From Gemmatimonadota bacterium (GTDB taxonomy: Bacteria > Gemmatimonadota > Gemmatimonadetes > Gemmatimonadales > GWC2-71-9): a stretch of DNA of 60,720 bases. Each line of letters begins with the position of its first letter. The first letter of the stretch is position 1. The notes beneath the pieces are model-generated. The model did not search any database and was not told the origin of the DNA. It saw only the letters and a program-made list of their open reading frames with translations. Positions 18,004-27,200 of this stretch are shown in pieces. A program made the translations under genes and the position numbers. The stretch covers positions 1-60,720 of the forward strand of contig JADFIT010000004.1 in NCBI GenBank assembly GCA_022566515.1. The letters are read 5' to 3'.

Positions 18004-20595
18004 TCAGATCACTACCTCTTCCGCCGGCTCCCGCAGGTTGTAACGCGAACTCATCGTGTACCCGTACGCCCCGGTGTTTGCGATCAAGAGCACATCGCCC
18101 TCCTCCGTTGGCGGGAGGAGATGATCTACCCCGAGCCGGTCACCGGTCTCGCAGATCGGCCCCACGACGCTCACGACCTCCGTCGCCTTCTGGTCGAGGC
18201 GCGACAGGTTGACGATCCGATGGTAGGCACCGTACAGAGCGGGTCGTATCAAGGAGTTCATCCCAGTGTTCACCCCGATATAGCGAACATCTCCCTTGCC
18301 TTTGATCTGCGTCACTCTGGTCAACAACACACCGCTTCGTGCTACCAGGAATCGACCGGGCTCGAGCCAAATGGAAAGCGACGGATTCGCAGCCTTCAGC
18401 GGGGCCAGGCTGGCGTCGATCGCCTGAAGATCGAGGGCCGACTGGTCGGGCCGCTCGGGAACCCCGAGACCACCACCAAGATTCAAGGTCGCTACATTCG
18501 GGAACTGTTCCGCGACCCGGGCCAGCAAGGCTCCGGTGTTGCTCCAATGAGTCGGCGACAGAATTCCGCTTCCCGAATGAGCGTGTAAGCCCACGATTCG
18601 TGCGCCCGCTGCCTCAGCGAGTCGGCGAAACTCTCCAAGCTCGGTCAACGGGACCCCGAACTTCGACTGCGATCCCGCCGTGTGGACCTTTTCGTGGTGG
18701 CCGTGCCCCTGCCCCGGATCTATCCGCAAGAAGATCTCTCGGTCGCGAAACAAGTCGGGCCAGCAGAGGAGGGGATGGAGATTGTCCAACGTGACCCAAA
18801 CGCCGAGTCGGAGCGCGAAAGCATACTCGTCCTGCGGAGCGAAGTTGGGTGTGAAGAGAATGTCGCGTGGATCGATGTCAGGAAACAGCGATAACACCAG
18901 TTCGACCTCGGCGCGCGAGACGCACTCCAAGCCTAGGCCTGAGTTACGGATACACTCGAGTATTCGCGGATTGGAGTTGGCTTTCATCGCATAAAACACA
19001 CGGTCCACGGCCTCCATCCGTTTCACCTGAGCGACGGCCTCGTAGACGGTTGCGACGTCGTAGACATATGCCGAGGGCCGATCGTCGACAACGGCCAGCA
19101 GCGAATCCCGCTTGCTGTGCCACCAGGGCACATCGGCGATCTCGTCGGTCGCCGGTGATCCTCCCTGCAATTGTTCCCAGGTAGGACCAAACGCTGCGTT
19201 GGGCGCCCGAGTCCGCATCATGAGAGCGTGCAGCCGCTCAACGAGACGGTTTGCGCTCGCTTCCTCCACCACGAACGTGAGGTTGAGGTCGCTGGCCGCC
19301 TGGGTAACGAGATGGACTTGCTGCTCCTGAAAGACCTCCAAGGCGGGACCGAGCTGATGCAGAATCGCGCGAATGTGGCGACCTACGAGGCTCACCGCGG
19401 CGCACGGCGCGATCACCCGAGCCTTGCATATGGCGTTGAGGTCTTCGAGGAGTCCGCCGAGTGAAGTGGAGTCGAGACCGTTGGCGTCGGCGTCCAACGA
19501 AACCGTGACGGTGGTCTCCGATGTCGCAACCAGGTCGATGGAAATTTCGTGGTTCGCAAAGCACCGGAACGCTTCGGCTAGGAACCCCACTTGTTGCCAC
19601 ATGCCGAGGGTCTCCATGGTAACCAGCACCGTTTCACGCTTGACCGAGATCGCCTTCACGCTAGGCGTACCCTCGTCTGCCAAAGCGCAAATCATGGTAC
19701 CCACTTGCTGAGGGTGAGCAATGCTGCGGATATGGATCGGGATGCCGTGCGCACGTACGGTGGGGATGCAGCGGGCATGCAGCACGGCGCTTCCGGTGGT
19801 CGCGATTTCCTGAGCTTCAGCGTAGTCGAGAGTGCGCAGGAGGCGGGCCGATGGGACGATTCGCGGGTCCGCGCTGAACATCCCCGGGACGTCGGTCCAA
19901 ATCTCCAGTAGTTGCGCCTGGAGTTTGACAGCGAAGTAAGCGGCAGATGTGTCGGAGCCTCCCCGGCCCAAGAGCACGGTTTCGCCACTAGAGTCGTGGG
20001 CGATGAACCCTTGCGTGATGATCGTACCGTGTGTCTCCGAGAAGAGCTTGCAGAGCTTCGGATCGGGCTCGCTGGCACACTCTGCCGAGAGAATGCGTGA
20101 ACCGGACGGCGCATCCCTTCTGTCCTGGGTCGTCAGCACTGTTCGCGCATCCACCCATGTGACTTGCTGGCCTTGGGTTCTCAGGTAAGCTGCCCCGAGC
20201 AACGTCGCCATGAGCTCACCGGTGGCCAGGACCCTGGCCTGTAATCGAGGAGAGTACTCTCCCACCAGTGAGATGCCGGCAGCCAATCTGCCGAGTTCGC
20301 TCAAGAGGAGGTCGAGTGACTCGGCGAAGGGTATGTCCAACTCGGCGGCGAGCACTTCGTGTTGGTCTCGAATCGCTCGAGCGATCGGCTCGTGGCTACC
20401 GCCGGTGGCCGCCTTCAGCAGGGCTTCGAGTTGATCAGACACTCCGCTGAGAGCGGAGCATACCACGACGGGACGTGCACCTTCGTCAATTCGTTTCCCA
20501 ACCACCTCGGCGATGGTGCGCCACGCGGGCGCGGACGATACGCTGGTACCGCCGAACTTCATGACCACCCACGGGGATTTTTCTGGAAGGTGCAT
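18004..20595 (-). CDS. lysAC: Bifunctional aspartate kinase / diaminopimelate decarboxylase
   Basis: A single 863-residue polypeptide joins the first and last enzymes of lysine synthesis. Residues 1-450 are an aspartokinase: VVMKFGGTSVS at the N-terminus, GRGGSDTSAAYFA, WTDVPGMFSADP and C-terminal ACT regulatory domains (about 310-450). Residues 470-863 are a PLP-dependent LysA decarboxylase: FYAMKANSN with the Schiff-base lysine near 538, HAHSGSG, LNLGGGLGVP, LEPGRFLVA and CETGDRL. ATG 20595 is chosen because KFGGTS then sits at the usual distance; a GTG at 20637 is also possible. Such fusions are known in Xanthomonadales and a few other groups. Feedback by lysine through the ACT domains is likely. 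Confidence 0.92.
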   Translation of the reverse strand: MHLPEKSPWVVMKFGGTSVSSAPAWRTIAEVVGKRIDEGARPVVVCSALSGVSDQLEALLKAATGGSHEPIARAIRDQHEVLAAELDIPFAESLDLLLSELGRLAAGISLVGEYSPRLQARVLATGELMATLLGAAYLRTQGQQVTWVDARTVLTTQDRRDAPSGSRILSAECASEPDPKLCKLFSETHGTIITQGFIAHDSSGETVLLGRGGSDTSAAYFAVKLQAQLLEIWTDVPGMFSADPRIVPSARLLRTLDYAEAQEIATTGSAVLHARCIPTVRAHGIPIHIRSIAHPQQVGTMICALADEGTPSVKAISVKRETVLVTMETLGMWQQVGFLAEAFRCFANHEISIDLVATSETTVTVSLDADANGLDSTSLGGLLEDLNAICKARVIAPCAAVSLVGRHIRAILHQLGPALEVFQEQQVHLVTQAASDLNLTFVVEEASANRLVERLHALMMRTRAPNAAFGPTWEQLQGGSPATDEIADVPWWHSKRDSLLAVVDDRPSAYVYDVATVYEAVAQVKRMEAVDRVFYAMKANSNPRILECIRNSGLGLECVSRAEVELVLSLFPDIDPRDILFTPNFAPQDEYAFALRLGVWVTLDNLHPLLCWPDLFRDREIFLRIDPGQGHGHHEKVHTAGSQSKFGVPLTELGEFRRLAEAAGARIVGLHAHSGSGILSPTHWSNTGALLARVAEQFPNVATLNLGGGLGVPERPDQSALDLQAIDASLAPLKAANPSLSIWLEPGRFLVARSGVLLTRVTQIKGKGDVRYIGVNTGMNSLIRPALYGAYHRIVNLSRLDQKATEVVSVVGPICETGDRLGVDHLLPPTEEGDVLLIANTGAYGYTMSSRYNLREPAEEVVI

Positions 20596-20658
20596 AGCGG
20601 AGGAAGATATCGTGGGTGAGCATTCGCTGCGAGACACGCACGGGGAGTGGGGAGTTTC

Positions 20659-20812
20659 TCAAAGTCCCAACCAGTAATTCACCTTTACGCTGAAGATGTT
20701 GTCCGCCACCGCGTCGCCGAACAGCGAGTCAAATTCCCGCAGGACATCGAAACTCGCGTTTCGAATCTGACCTACTGTTGCGTTTTGCGAGAGTGGCGCC
20801 AATACTGAGGCT
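20659..20812 (-). pseudogene. Remnant of the 3' end of an outer-membrane beta-barrel gene
   Basis: On the minus strand about 50 codons read as clean coding sequence (high GC at third positions) and end at TGA 20659-20661. The last residues, FSVKVNYWLGL, alternate hydrophobic and polar side chains like the closing strand of an outer-membrane barrel. Upstream of this the minus frame runs into the pilS gene, so the rest of the gene is missing. I read it as a truncated relic rather than a living gene. Family cannot be named. Confidence 0.4.
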
Positions 20813-22519
20813 ATGACAGCCCCACATACTCTTGCAAAGGGCCAGAGCGGAGCGGCGGGATCGGGGCCCAAGATTCCCACGTCGTCGGCGCTGCTGAAGT
20901 GGGTGTATTTGGGACGGCTCAGCGTGGCCACGGCGATTTTCGTCGCGTTTTCTTTCTACTTCACCGAACACCCGCCGGCCCAGTTTTTCATCATCACGTT
21001 GGCCCTGGTCTTGAGCCTGGTGTTCACGGGGGCTTCGTTCTTTCACACGCATGTCCGGGGTGTCGTACCGACTCCCACCTTCCTTTACATGCAGACGCTG
21101 TTCGATCTGGGTTTGGTCACAGCGGTGGTCCATGTGACCGGAGGAGCGAACAGCGACTTTGCGTCCCTCTACATCCTGGTCATAGCGGTGAGTGCGGTAA
21201 CCATGCCCATCGCCTCCGGCTTGCTGGTGACGATTCTCGCCGCCGTCCTATACATCGCGGATGTTTTGTTCGGACTGTACTTCGGGGATGTGGAGGGCCC
21301 GGTACAGCTTTCGGTGTCGCTCTGGTTCCAAGTGGGTGTTTTTGTCTTGGTGGCGCTCGCTGTCAGCTATCTCGCGAGCCGGGTCCGGGTGGTTGGGGCG
21401 GCCAGGACCGTGCTGGAGCAAGAGGTGAAGCGGCTCCGCCTCGAGGCGCCGGACATCCTGCGCCAACTCGTCACCGGGGTGGTCACCGTTGGCGGAGACG
21501 GGAGCCTGGCGTTCGCGAACCCGGCGGCGGAGCAGTTGCTTGGGTTCCAGAGTGAACGATATCTGGGCCTGCCGTTTCTCGGTTTCCTCGAGAACGTGTC
21601 GGAGGAGCTTGCCAAGGGGATCGTGATGGCACAACGCGATCGCCGCCGCCGCATGCGTCTGAACGGATCCGTGGTCTCCGACGGGCGCACGTTTCCCATA
21701 GGCGTCACCACGACGCTACACGAAACAGAGGGTGAGGAGCCCGCATCGGTCACGGCGATTTTCACGGACATTTCGGATCAGGTCCGCCTCCAGGAGTTGA
21801 ATCGGCGCACGGAGCGGTTGGAGGCGGTGGCGGAGCTGTCTGCATCGCTGGCGCACGAGATCAAAAATCCACTGGCGTCCATACGTTCTTCGGTGGAGCA
21901 GTTGGGAAAGTCAGCATATGCCGACGAAGACGATCAATTGCTCGCCGAGCTGATAATTCGCGAAAGCGATCGCTTGAGCAGGCTGCTGACCGATTTCTTG
22001 GATTTTTCGCGGCTCCAGGTGGGGGAGCCGCAGCCTGTACATATGGCAGCCGTTGCCGAGGCGGCGGTAGCCGTGGTGCGCGAACACCCCGATTGTCCTC
22101 CGGACGCGGATCTTACGATCGAGGGGCATTGTGCTCCGATTATAGGAGACGAGGACTTGCTGCACCGCGTCGTGGTGAATCTGCTGTTGAATGCAATGCA
22201 GGCCTCAGGAGGAAAGGCTTCGGTCAAGCTGGTGTTACGAGATGTGGAGGCCTCCGATGTGCCGGGTGGGGCGTTGCGAGAGCCCTGCATTCTCCTCGAG
22301 GTGTCGGACACCGGACCGGGGATTCCTCCGGAGTTGCGCGAGAAGCTCTTCGATCCGTTTGTGACGGGTCGCGACGGGGGCACGGGTCTCGGCCTTTCCA
22401 TCGTGCAACGTGCGGTGGTGGCGCACAGGGGATTGATCTTTGTGGATACGGAAACCGGCAAAGGCACCACGTTCAGCATATACTTGCCCCGCGCTAGACG
22501 GAAGGAGGTTGCGGCATGA
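20813..22519 (+). CDS. pilS: PilS-type membrane sensor histidine kinase
   Basis: Sensor kinase of the PilS/PilR pair, which in Pseudomonas monitors pilin levels in the inner membrane and controls pilA. The 568-residue product has about six N-terminal membrane helices (residues 30-200), a PAS domain (about 220-330, LVTGVVTVGGDGSLAFANPAA), a HisKA phospho-acceptor in SASLAHEIKNPLAS (about 345) and a HATPase domain with the DTGPGIPPE and GTGLGLSIVQ boxes. The start at ATG 20813 follows GAGG. It overlaps pilR by four bases (ATGA). Confidence 0.9.
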   Translation: MTAPHTLAKGQSGAAGSGPKIPTSSALLKWVYLGRLSVATAIFVAFSFYFTEHPPAQFFIITLALVLSLVFTGASFFHTHVRGVVPTPTFLYMQTLFDLGLVTAVVHVTGGANSDFASLYILVIAVSAVTMPIASGLLVTILAAVLYIADVLFGLYFGDVEGPVQLSVSLWFQVGVFVLVALAVSYLASRVRVVGAARTVLEQEVKRLRLEAPDILRQLVTGVVTVGGDGSLAFANPAAEQLLGFQSERYLGLPFLGFLENVSEELAKGIVMAQRDRRRRMRLNGSVVSDGRTFPIGVTTTLHETEGEEPASVTAIFTDISDQVRLQELNRRTERLEAVAELSASLAHEIKNPLASIRSSVEQLGKSAYADEDDQLLAELIIRESDRLSRLLTDFLDFSRLQVGEPQPVHMAAVAEAAVAVVREHPDCPPDADLTIEGHCAPIIGDEDLLHRVVVNLLLNAMQASGGKASVKLVLRDVEASDVPGGALREPCILLEVSDTGPGIPPELREKLFDPFVTGRDGGTGLGLSIVQRAVVAHRGLIFVDTETGKGTTFSIYLPRARRKEVAA

Positions 22520-23889
22520 ACGAACGCCGACCGTCGATTCTCGTCATTGACGACGAGTCGGGCATCCTCGAGACCTTACGCATCCTGCTCAAGAAATCAG
22601 GATTTGACGTGAGCACGGCCCAGGGGGGAAGTAGCGCCCTAGAGGCGATCCAGGCCGGATCTGCGGACGTCGTGTTGACAGATGTGCGGATGCCTCAAAT
22701 CGGCGGCTTGGACATTCTTCACGCGGCGCACAAGCAGGATCCTGAGACGCCGGTCATCTTGATGACTGCGCAAGCGTCCCTGCAAACGGCGATTCAGGCT
22801 GTAAACGATGGCGCCTTCTATTACATCCAGAAGCCGTTTTCCAATGACGACATGGTGGCGATCTGCCGGCGTGCCGCGGAATACCGCGAGTTGCGGTTCG
22901 AGAACAAGCATCTCAAGAGCGAAATTCGCCGCCGCGACCGCTCCGTGGCCGCAAAGCCGCTCGGCAAGGCGCCCTGTTTCGTGGAGGTGATGAAACTCGC
23001 CGAACAAGTCGCGCCGACGGATTCGACGGTGTTGATCCAGGGCGAGAGCGGAACCGGGAAGGAGGTTATAGCCAGGTACATCCACGAGCTATCGCACCGC
23101 AGTGAGGGGCCGTTCTTGTCGATCAACTGCGGCGCACTGCCCGAGGGCCTATTGGAGTCAGAGCTGTTTGGCCACGTCAAGGGTTCGTTTACCGGAGCCA
23201 TAAGAGACAAGGAGGGGCTGTTCACGGCGGCCCGGGGCGGGAGTTTCTTCTTGGATGAAATCGGCGAGACCACCCCTGCGACACAAGTCAAGCTGCTTCG
23301 TGTGCTGCAAGAGCGCGAGGTTCTTCCGGTAGGCGGTACGGAACCGCTTCGGGTTGATGTAAGGGTGATAGCGGCGACGAACCGCGACCTCGATGAGGAG
23401 ATCCGGAGAGGACGATTTCGGTCTGACTTGTTTTACCGCCTCAATGTTTTCTCCCTTTACCTTCCGAAGCTGAGCGACCGGCGCGAGGACATACCACTCC
23501 TGGCGGAGGCGTCCCTCGAGCGCATCGGTAGAGAGCGGGATCATGGGGCTCCGGTCATGTCGCAGGACGTGCTCGACGCGATCATGGTGTACGAGTGGCC
23601 CGGTAACGTGCGAGAGTTGGAGAACGCCTTGGAGCACGCCGCCATCCTGACACGTGGGCCGGAGATCAACTTGGACGCTCTGCCCAAGCGGATCACGGCA
23701 CCCAAGGCTCAACCGCTGGTGGACGATCGTCCGGCAGCCAATCCGACCCTCGAAGTGATCGAGCAAGCGTATATCACGTGGGTGCTGCAGGCAGAGGGTG
23801 GCAACAAGACACGCACTGCTGAGGTGTTGGGCATCGATCCGTCTACGTTGTACCGCAAGCTCGCACGGTATGACTCAACCCAGGAATAG
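22516..23889 (+). CDS. pilR: PilR-type sigma-54 response regulator
   Basis: NtrC-family activator that contacts RNA polymerase-sigma54. The 457-residue protein has a receiver domain (phospho-acceptor Asp in VVLTDVRMPQ, Lys in IQKPFS), an AAA+ domain (Walker A GESGTGKE, sigma-54 contact loop GSFTGA in place of the commoner GAFTGA) and a C-terminal Fis helix-turn-helix (NKTRTAEVLGIDPSTLYRKL). It is translationally coupled to pilS. Two strong sigma-54 promoters sit in front of the pilin genes at 30854 and 33696, so these are its likely targets. Confidence 0.92.
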   Translation: MNERRPSILVIDDESGILETLRILLKKSGFDVSTAQGGSSALEAIQAGSADVVLTDVRMPQIGGLDILHAAHKQDPETPVILMTAQASLQTAIQAVNDGAFYYIQKPFSNDDMVAICRRAAEYRELRFENKHLKSEIRRRDRSVAAKPLGKAPCFVEVMKLAEQVAPTDSTVLIQGESGTGKEVIARYIHELSHRSEGPFLSINCGALPEGLLESELFGHVKGSFTGAIRDKEGLFTAARGGSFFLDEIGETTPATQVKLLRVLQEREVLPVGGTEPLRVDVRVIAATNRDLDEEIRRGRFRSDLFYRLNVFSLYLPKLSDRREDIPLLAEASLERIGRERDHGAPVMSQDVLDAIMVYEWPGNVRELENALEHAAILTRGPEINLDALPKRITAPKAQPLVDDRPAANPTLEVIEQAYITWVLQAEGGNKTRTAEVLGIDPSTLYRKLARYDSTQE

Positions 23890-24598
23890 CTCGCCGGTCT
23901 CTCAGGACGCCGTCGGAGCTGCCACGCTCGAGCGGATGGCAGAAGCTCCGGCGTTCAATCGCTGGATGTTCGATCGTCTTGCGGGATGGATCGGGTCTCG
24001 AGTTCTCGAGATAGGCTCCGGGATCGGCAACATGTCTCAGTTCTTCATCGATCGGGATCAAGTGGTTCTGACGGATACGGAATCGGCGTACCGGCTCGTG
24101 TTGCAGGAAAAGTTCGGCGCCCGCGGAAACGTCGCTGTCGTTGCCCTTTCCTTGCCTCATGTGCCCGGCGAGTTGTCCGGCCGACGTTTCGACACGATCG
24201 TCTGCTTGAACGTTCTGGAGCATATCGATGACGACATCGGGTCGCTCGAGGCGATGTATAGCCTCTTGGAGCCTGCCGGCAAGTTGGTGTTGCTGGTGCC
24301 GGCGTTTCCGGGGCTCTACGGTTCGCTGGACCGAGCGCTCGGTCACTATCGTCGCTATACCAGAAAGCTGCTGCGCGCCCGGTACGCGAAAGTCGGCTTT
24401 GCCATGCGCCGCCTCGAGTACTTCAACTTGGCCGGCATGCCAGGATGGTGGATCACTGGACGCCTACTGCGGCGTGATCTTATTCCCACAGGATCGCTCG
24501 CGCTGTATGACAGCTTGGTACCGCTGTTCCGATGGGAGAAGTTCCTGCCGCTCCGTGTTGGGCAATCCCTGATCGCGATTGGAGAGCGTCCGTCATGA
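23870..24598 (+). CDS. SAM-dependent class I methyltransferase
   Basis: The 242-residue product has the Rossmann methyltransferase motifs VLEIGSGIGNMSQFF (motif I, SAM binding) and TIVCLNVLEHIDDD (motif IV region), followed by a segment typical of methyltransferases found in cell-surface polysaccharide clusters (GKLVLLVPAFPGLYGSLD, HYRRYT). ATG 23870 overlaps the pilR 3' end by 20 bp, and the gene ends in an ATGA overlap with the next glycosyltransferase, so it belongs to the same transcript. The substrate is unknown; modification of a glycan or of its lipid carrier is suggested only by the neighbours. Confidence 0.8.
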   Translation: MTQPRNSSPVSQDAVGAATLERMAEAPAFNRWMFDRLAGWIGSRVLEIGSGIGNMSQFFIDRDQVVLTDTESAYRLVLQEKFGARGNVAVVALSLPHVPGELSGRRFDTIVCLNVLEHIDDDIGSLEAMYSLLEPAGKLVLLVPAFPGLYGSLDRALGHYRRYTRKLLRARYAKVGFAMRRLEYFNLAGMPGWWITGRLLRRDLIPTGSLALYDSLVPLFRWEKFLPLRVGQSLIAIGERPS

Positions 24599-25329
24599 GC
24601 ATACCGTCCGATTGGAATGACATCGTCGTTTCCGCCATCGTGCCGGTATACAACGAAGCGACTACTGTAAAGGCGGTCGTCGAGCGCCTGCATGAGGTCC
24701 CGCTCCACGTAGAGATTGTTGCGATCAACGACGGTTCGAGTGACGGGACGGGCAAGGTGTTGGACGCCCTGCGCGAACAGGGTCTGATCGACAAAGTGAT
24801 CCACCACCCCAAGAACAAAGGCAAGGGAGCGGCGGTGCGGGCCGGCATCGATGCGGCTACCGGTCACGTGATCGTGGTTCAGGATGCGGATTTGGAGTAC
24901 GACCCCACCGACCTTCCGACGTTGCTCGATCCGATCCGCTTGGACAAGGCCGACGCGGTGTACGGCTCCCGTTTCCACGGCGGCCCGCGAAGGGTCTTGT
25001 TCTTCTGGCACTCGATTGGAAATCGGTTTCTCACACTGCTGTCGAACATGCTGACGGACCTCAATCTGAGCGACATGGAAACGTGCTACAAGATGGTGCG
25101 TGCCGACCTGATGAAGTCGCTCCCGCTCGTGTCGAACCGATTCGGCATCGAGGTAGAGGTGACAGCTCGGCTCGCCCAGGCGGGGGCGAGAATCTGGGAG
25201 CTTCCCATCAGCTATTCGGGGCGCACTTACGCCGAAGGCAAGAAGATCGACTGGCGCGACGGCGTGGCGGCGTTCTGGCACATTCTCCGCTTCAACCTCC
25301 TTCCTCCAAGACGTAAGCGGGCTCGGTGA
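24595..25329 (+). CDS. Family 2 glycosyltransferase, polyprenyl-phosphate sugar synthase type
   Basis: The 244-residue GT-A enzyme resembles dolichyl-phosphate mannose synthases. It has SAIVPVYNEATTV, AINDGSSDGTG, KNKGKGAAVRAG, the metal-binding DADLEYDP and the C-terminal LPISYSGRTYAEGKKI. Such enzymes charge a polyprenyl phosphate with one sugar that membrane transferases then use on the periplasmic side. Its start overlaps the methyltransferase as ATGA and its stop overlaps the next gene as GTGA, so it is coupled to a TMTC-like transferase. A partial second copy of its 3' end lies at 31327-31404. Confidence 0.87.
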   Translation: MSIPSDWNDIVVSAIVPVYNEATTVKAVVERLHEVPLHVEIVAINDGSSDGTGKVLDALREQGLIDKVIHHPKNKGKGAAVRAGIDAATGHVIVVQDADLEYDPTDLPTLLDPIRLDKADAVYGSRFHGGPRRVLFFWHSIGNRFLTLLSNMLTDLNLSDMETCYKMVRADLMKSLPLVSNRFGIEVEVTARLAQAGARIWELPISYSGRTYAEGKKIDWRDGVAAFWHILRFNLLPPRRKRAR

Positions 25330-27176
25330 CGGCGGCGCTCGCCCCCGACTCCGGGCGGCGCATGGTCATCATGGCGACGCTCGCGGCTGCGGCGACCGCC
25401 GTGCTCGTTGCTCTTCCTTCGATCGTCAACGGATTCGTGTACGACGACGTGTGGATAGTTCAGGACAGAGATGTCGTGCATTCCCTGCATCCCCTGGGCG
25501 AGCTGCTGGCGGCGCCGTTCTGGCCTGAGGCGCGCGGTGGATACATGTGGCGCCCGACGACACTCTTCGCATTTGCCGGTCAGTGGGTCGTGGGTGGAGG
25601 GAGCCCGGCGGTATTCCATGCGGTCAGCGTAGTACTCTACGGAATGGTGTCCGGGTTGGTCGCCCTTCTGGGTGCGTGGCTGTTCGCGCCGATGGTTGGG
25701 TTGCTCGCCGGGATACTGTTCGCCGTCCACCCCGTCCACGTGGAGGTAACGGCCAACGTCGTGGGTCAGGCGGAACTGCTGGCAGCGCTGGGCTACCTCG
25801 TAGCGCTGGTGGCGGCGTGGGAGCGGAGCGGATCCTCCGACAGGGGAAGGCGATCGGTATTGCTGGTGGCCGTCGTCGCCGGCGTGGCGTTCGGATTGGG
25901 GGCCAAGGAACACGTCGTTACGATTCCTGCGGCTCTGCTCGCAGTCTGGTGGCGGCGCGGTACCCGCGACGGCGAAGGGTTCGCGGCCGTCGCTCGACGC
26001 GAGTGGCCCGCGTTGATCGCAGCGACGGTCGTGATCGTGGGGTATCTCGCGCTTCGGGCGCGGTTTGCGCATTCTGCGATGGCCGCGGGAGACCTGGGGC
26101 CTGGATTGGACCACACCTCCATGTTCGACCGGGCAGTGATCATGCTTCCGGTGTCGCTCGAGTGGCTACGGCTGCTGTTTCTACCGTTCCAACTCTCGGC
26201 GGACTATTCCCCGCAGCACCTGGTGCCCGACCGATCGTTCGGGCTGATGCACGCCGCTGCCGCCATGACGTGGCTTGCGGTGGCCGTGGGGGCGTGGAGG
26301 CGGCGGGACCGATGGCCCGCGGCTTTCGTCGGCGTGGTCATGTTCGCCGCGACGATCTCGGTCGTCTCCAACGTCATTGTCCCGTTGGAAGTGTTGCTGG
26401 CCGAACGGCTGTTGTTTCTTCCGTCCGTGGGCTGGGCGTTGGCCATCGGTGGCTTCTTCGGCGCCGCTCGATTCCGCGACGCATCGGTCCGGAGGCGCAT
26501 CGCAATGGTGGCTGCCGCGATGGTTGTGCTCGCGTTTGCGGCACGGAGCGTGGGACGCGCCGGCGTTTGGCGCACCAACGAGACGTTCTTTCGTCAACTC
26601 CTCCACGACGCGCCCGACTCGTTTCGGGCCCACTGGGCTATTGGCGCCATGGCGTTCGAACGCGGGGACAGCGCCATCGGCGAGCGCGAGATGCTTACCG
26701 CGGTAAGGCTGTATCCGGACAATGTGGATTTGCTGCATGATCTCGGGGTGTTGTACGCGTCTACCGACCGATACCAACCCGCGATTCCACTCCTCGAGCG
26801 TGCGGTCCTGATCGACTCCACCGCAGTCGGGACCGCGCTGTCGCTCGCGCTGGCATTGGGGCGAACCGAACGGTATCCGGACGCCCTGGTGGTCCTCGAT
26901 GCCATGACGCGGCTTCACGGAGAGACAAACGCAACATTGGTCGTTCGAGGCGACGTGTTGTCGCAGTCCGGCGATGCGGCAGGGGCGCTCGCGCAATTCG
27001 AAGAACTCACCAGGCGGGCGCCCGACTCATGGCGATATCGAATCCTGGCCGCGCAAGCTTCTGCTCGGGCTGGGCGCTGCGACGTGGCAAGGGCCCAAGT
27101 GGACACCGCACGCCAATTGGCCGTAGCGACGGGGCAGAGCCTGCCCACCCTGGACGATCCCGGGCTTTGCCGGTAA
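25326..27176 (+). CDS. TMTC-like membrane O-glycosyltransferase with C-terminal TPRs (copy 1)
   Basis: The 616-residue protein has about ten N-terminal membrane helices followed by a tetratricopeptide region (about 430-616; AHWAIGAMAFERGDSAIGERE, then DLGVLYASTDRYQPAIPLLE). This is the layout of TMTC-type protein O-mannosyltransferases. An acidic pair in the first loop (VYDDVWIVQD) and a HPVHVEVTANVVGQAE segment match the GT-C pattern and recur in the second copy at 28688. The GTG at 25326 overlaps the stop of the lipid-linked sugar synthase, its presumed donor supplier. Transfer of a sugar to Ser/Thr of pilins or other exported proteins is inferred from the neighbourhood. Confidence 0.78.
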   Translation: MTAALAPDSGRRMVIMATLAAAATAVLVALPSIVNGFVYDDVWIVQDRDVVHSLHPLGELLAAPFWPEARGGYMWRPTTLFAFAGQWVVGGGSPAVFHAVSVVLYGMVSGLVALLGAWLFAPMVGLLAGILFAVHPVHVEVTANVVGQAELLAALGYLVALVAAWERSGSSDRGRRSVLLVAVVAGVAFGLGAKEHVVTIPAALLAVWWRRGTRDGEGFAAVARREWPALIAATVVIVGYLALRARFAHSAMAAGDLGPGLDHTSMFDRAVIMLPVSLEWLRLLFLPFQLSADYSPQHLVPDRSFGLMHAAAAMTWLAVAVGAWRRRDRWPAAFVGVVMFAATISVVSNVIVPLEVLLAERLLFLPSVGWALAIGGFFGAARFRDASVRRRIAMVAAAMVVLAFAARSVGRAGVWRTNETFFRQLLHDAPDSFRAHWAIGAMAFERGDSAIGEREMLTAVRLYPDNVDLLHDLGVLYASTDRYQPAIPLLERAVLIDSTAVGTALSLALALGRTERYPDALVVLDAMTRLHGETNATLVVRGDVLSQSGDAAGALAQFEELTRRAPDSWRYRILAAQASARAGRCDVARAQVDTARQLAVATGQSLPTLDDPGLCR

Positions 27177-27200
27177 CGGCGTGTCGAGTGAGGGCGTGAG

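Noticed and set aside
17917-18588. A 223-codon plus-strand frame downstream of pilC
   Set aside because: It is antisense to the LysA part of lysAC and overlaps the inverted repeat; no signal of its own.
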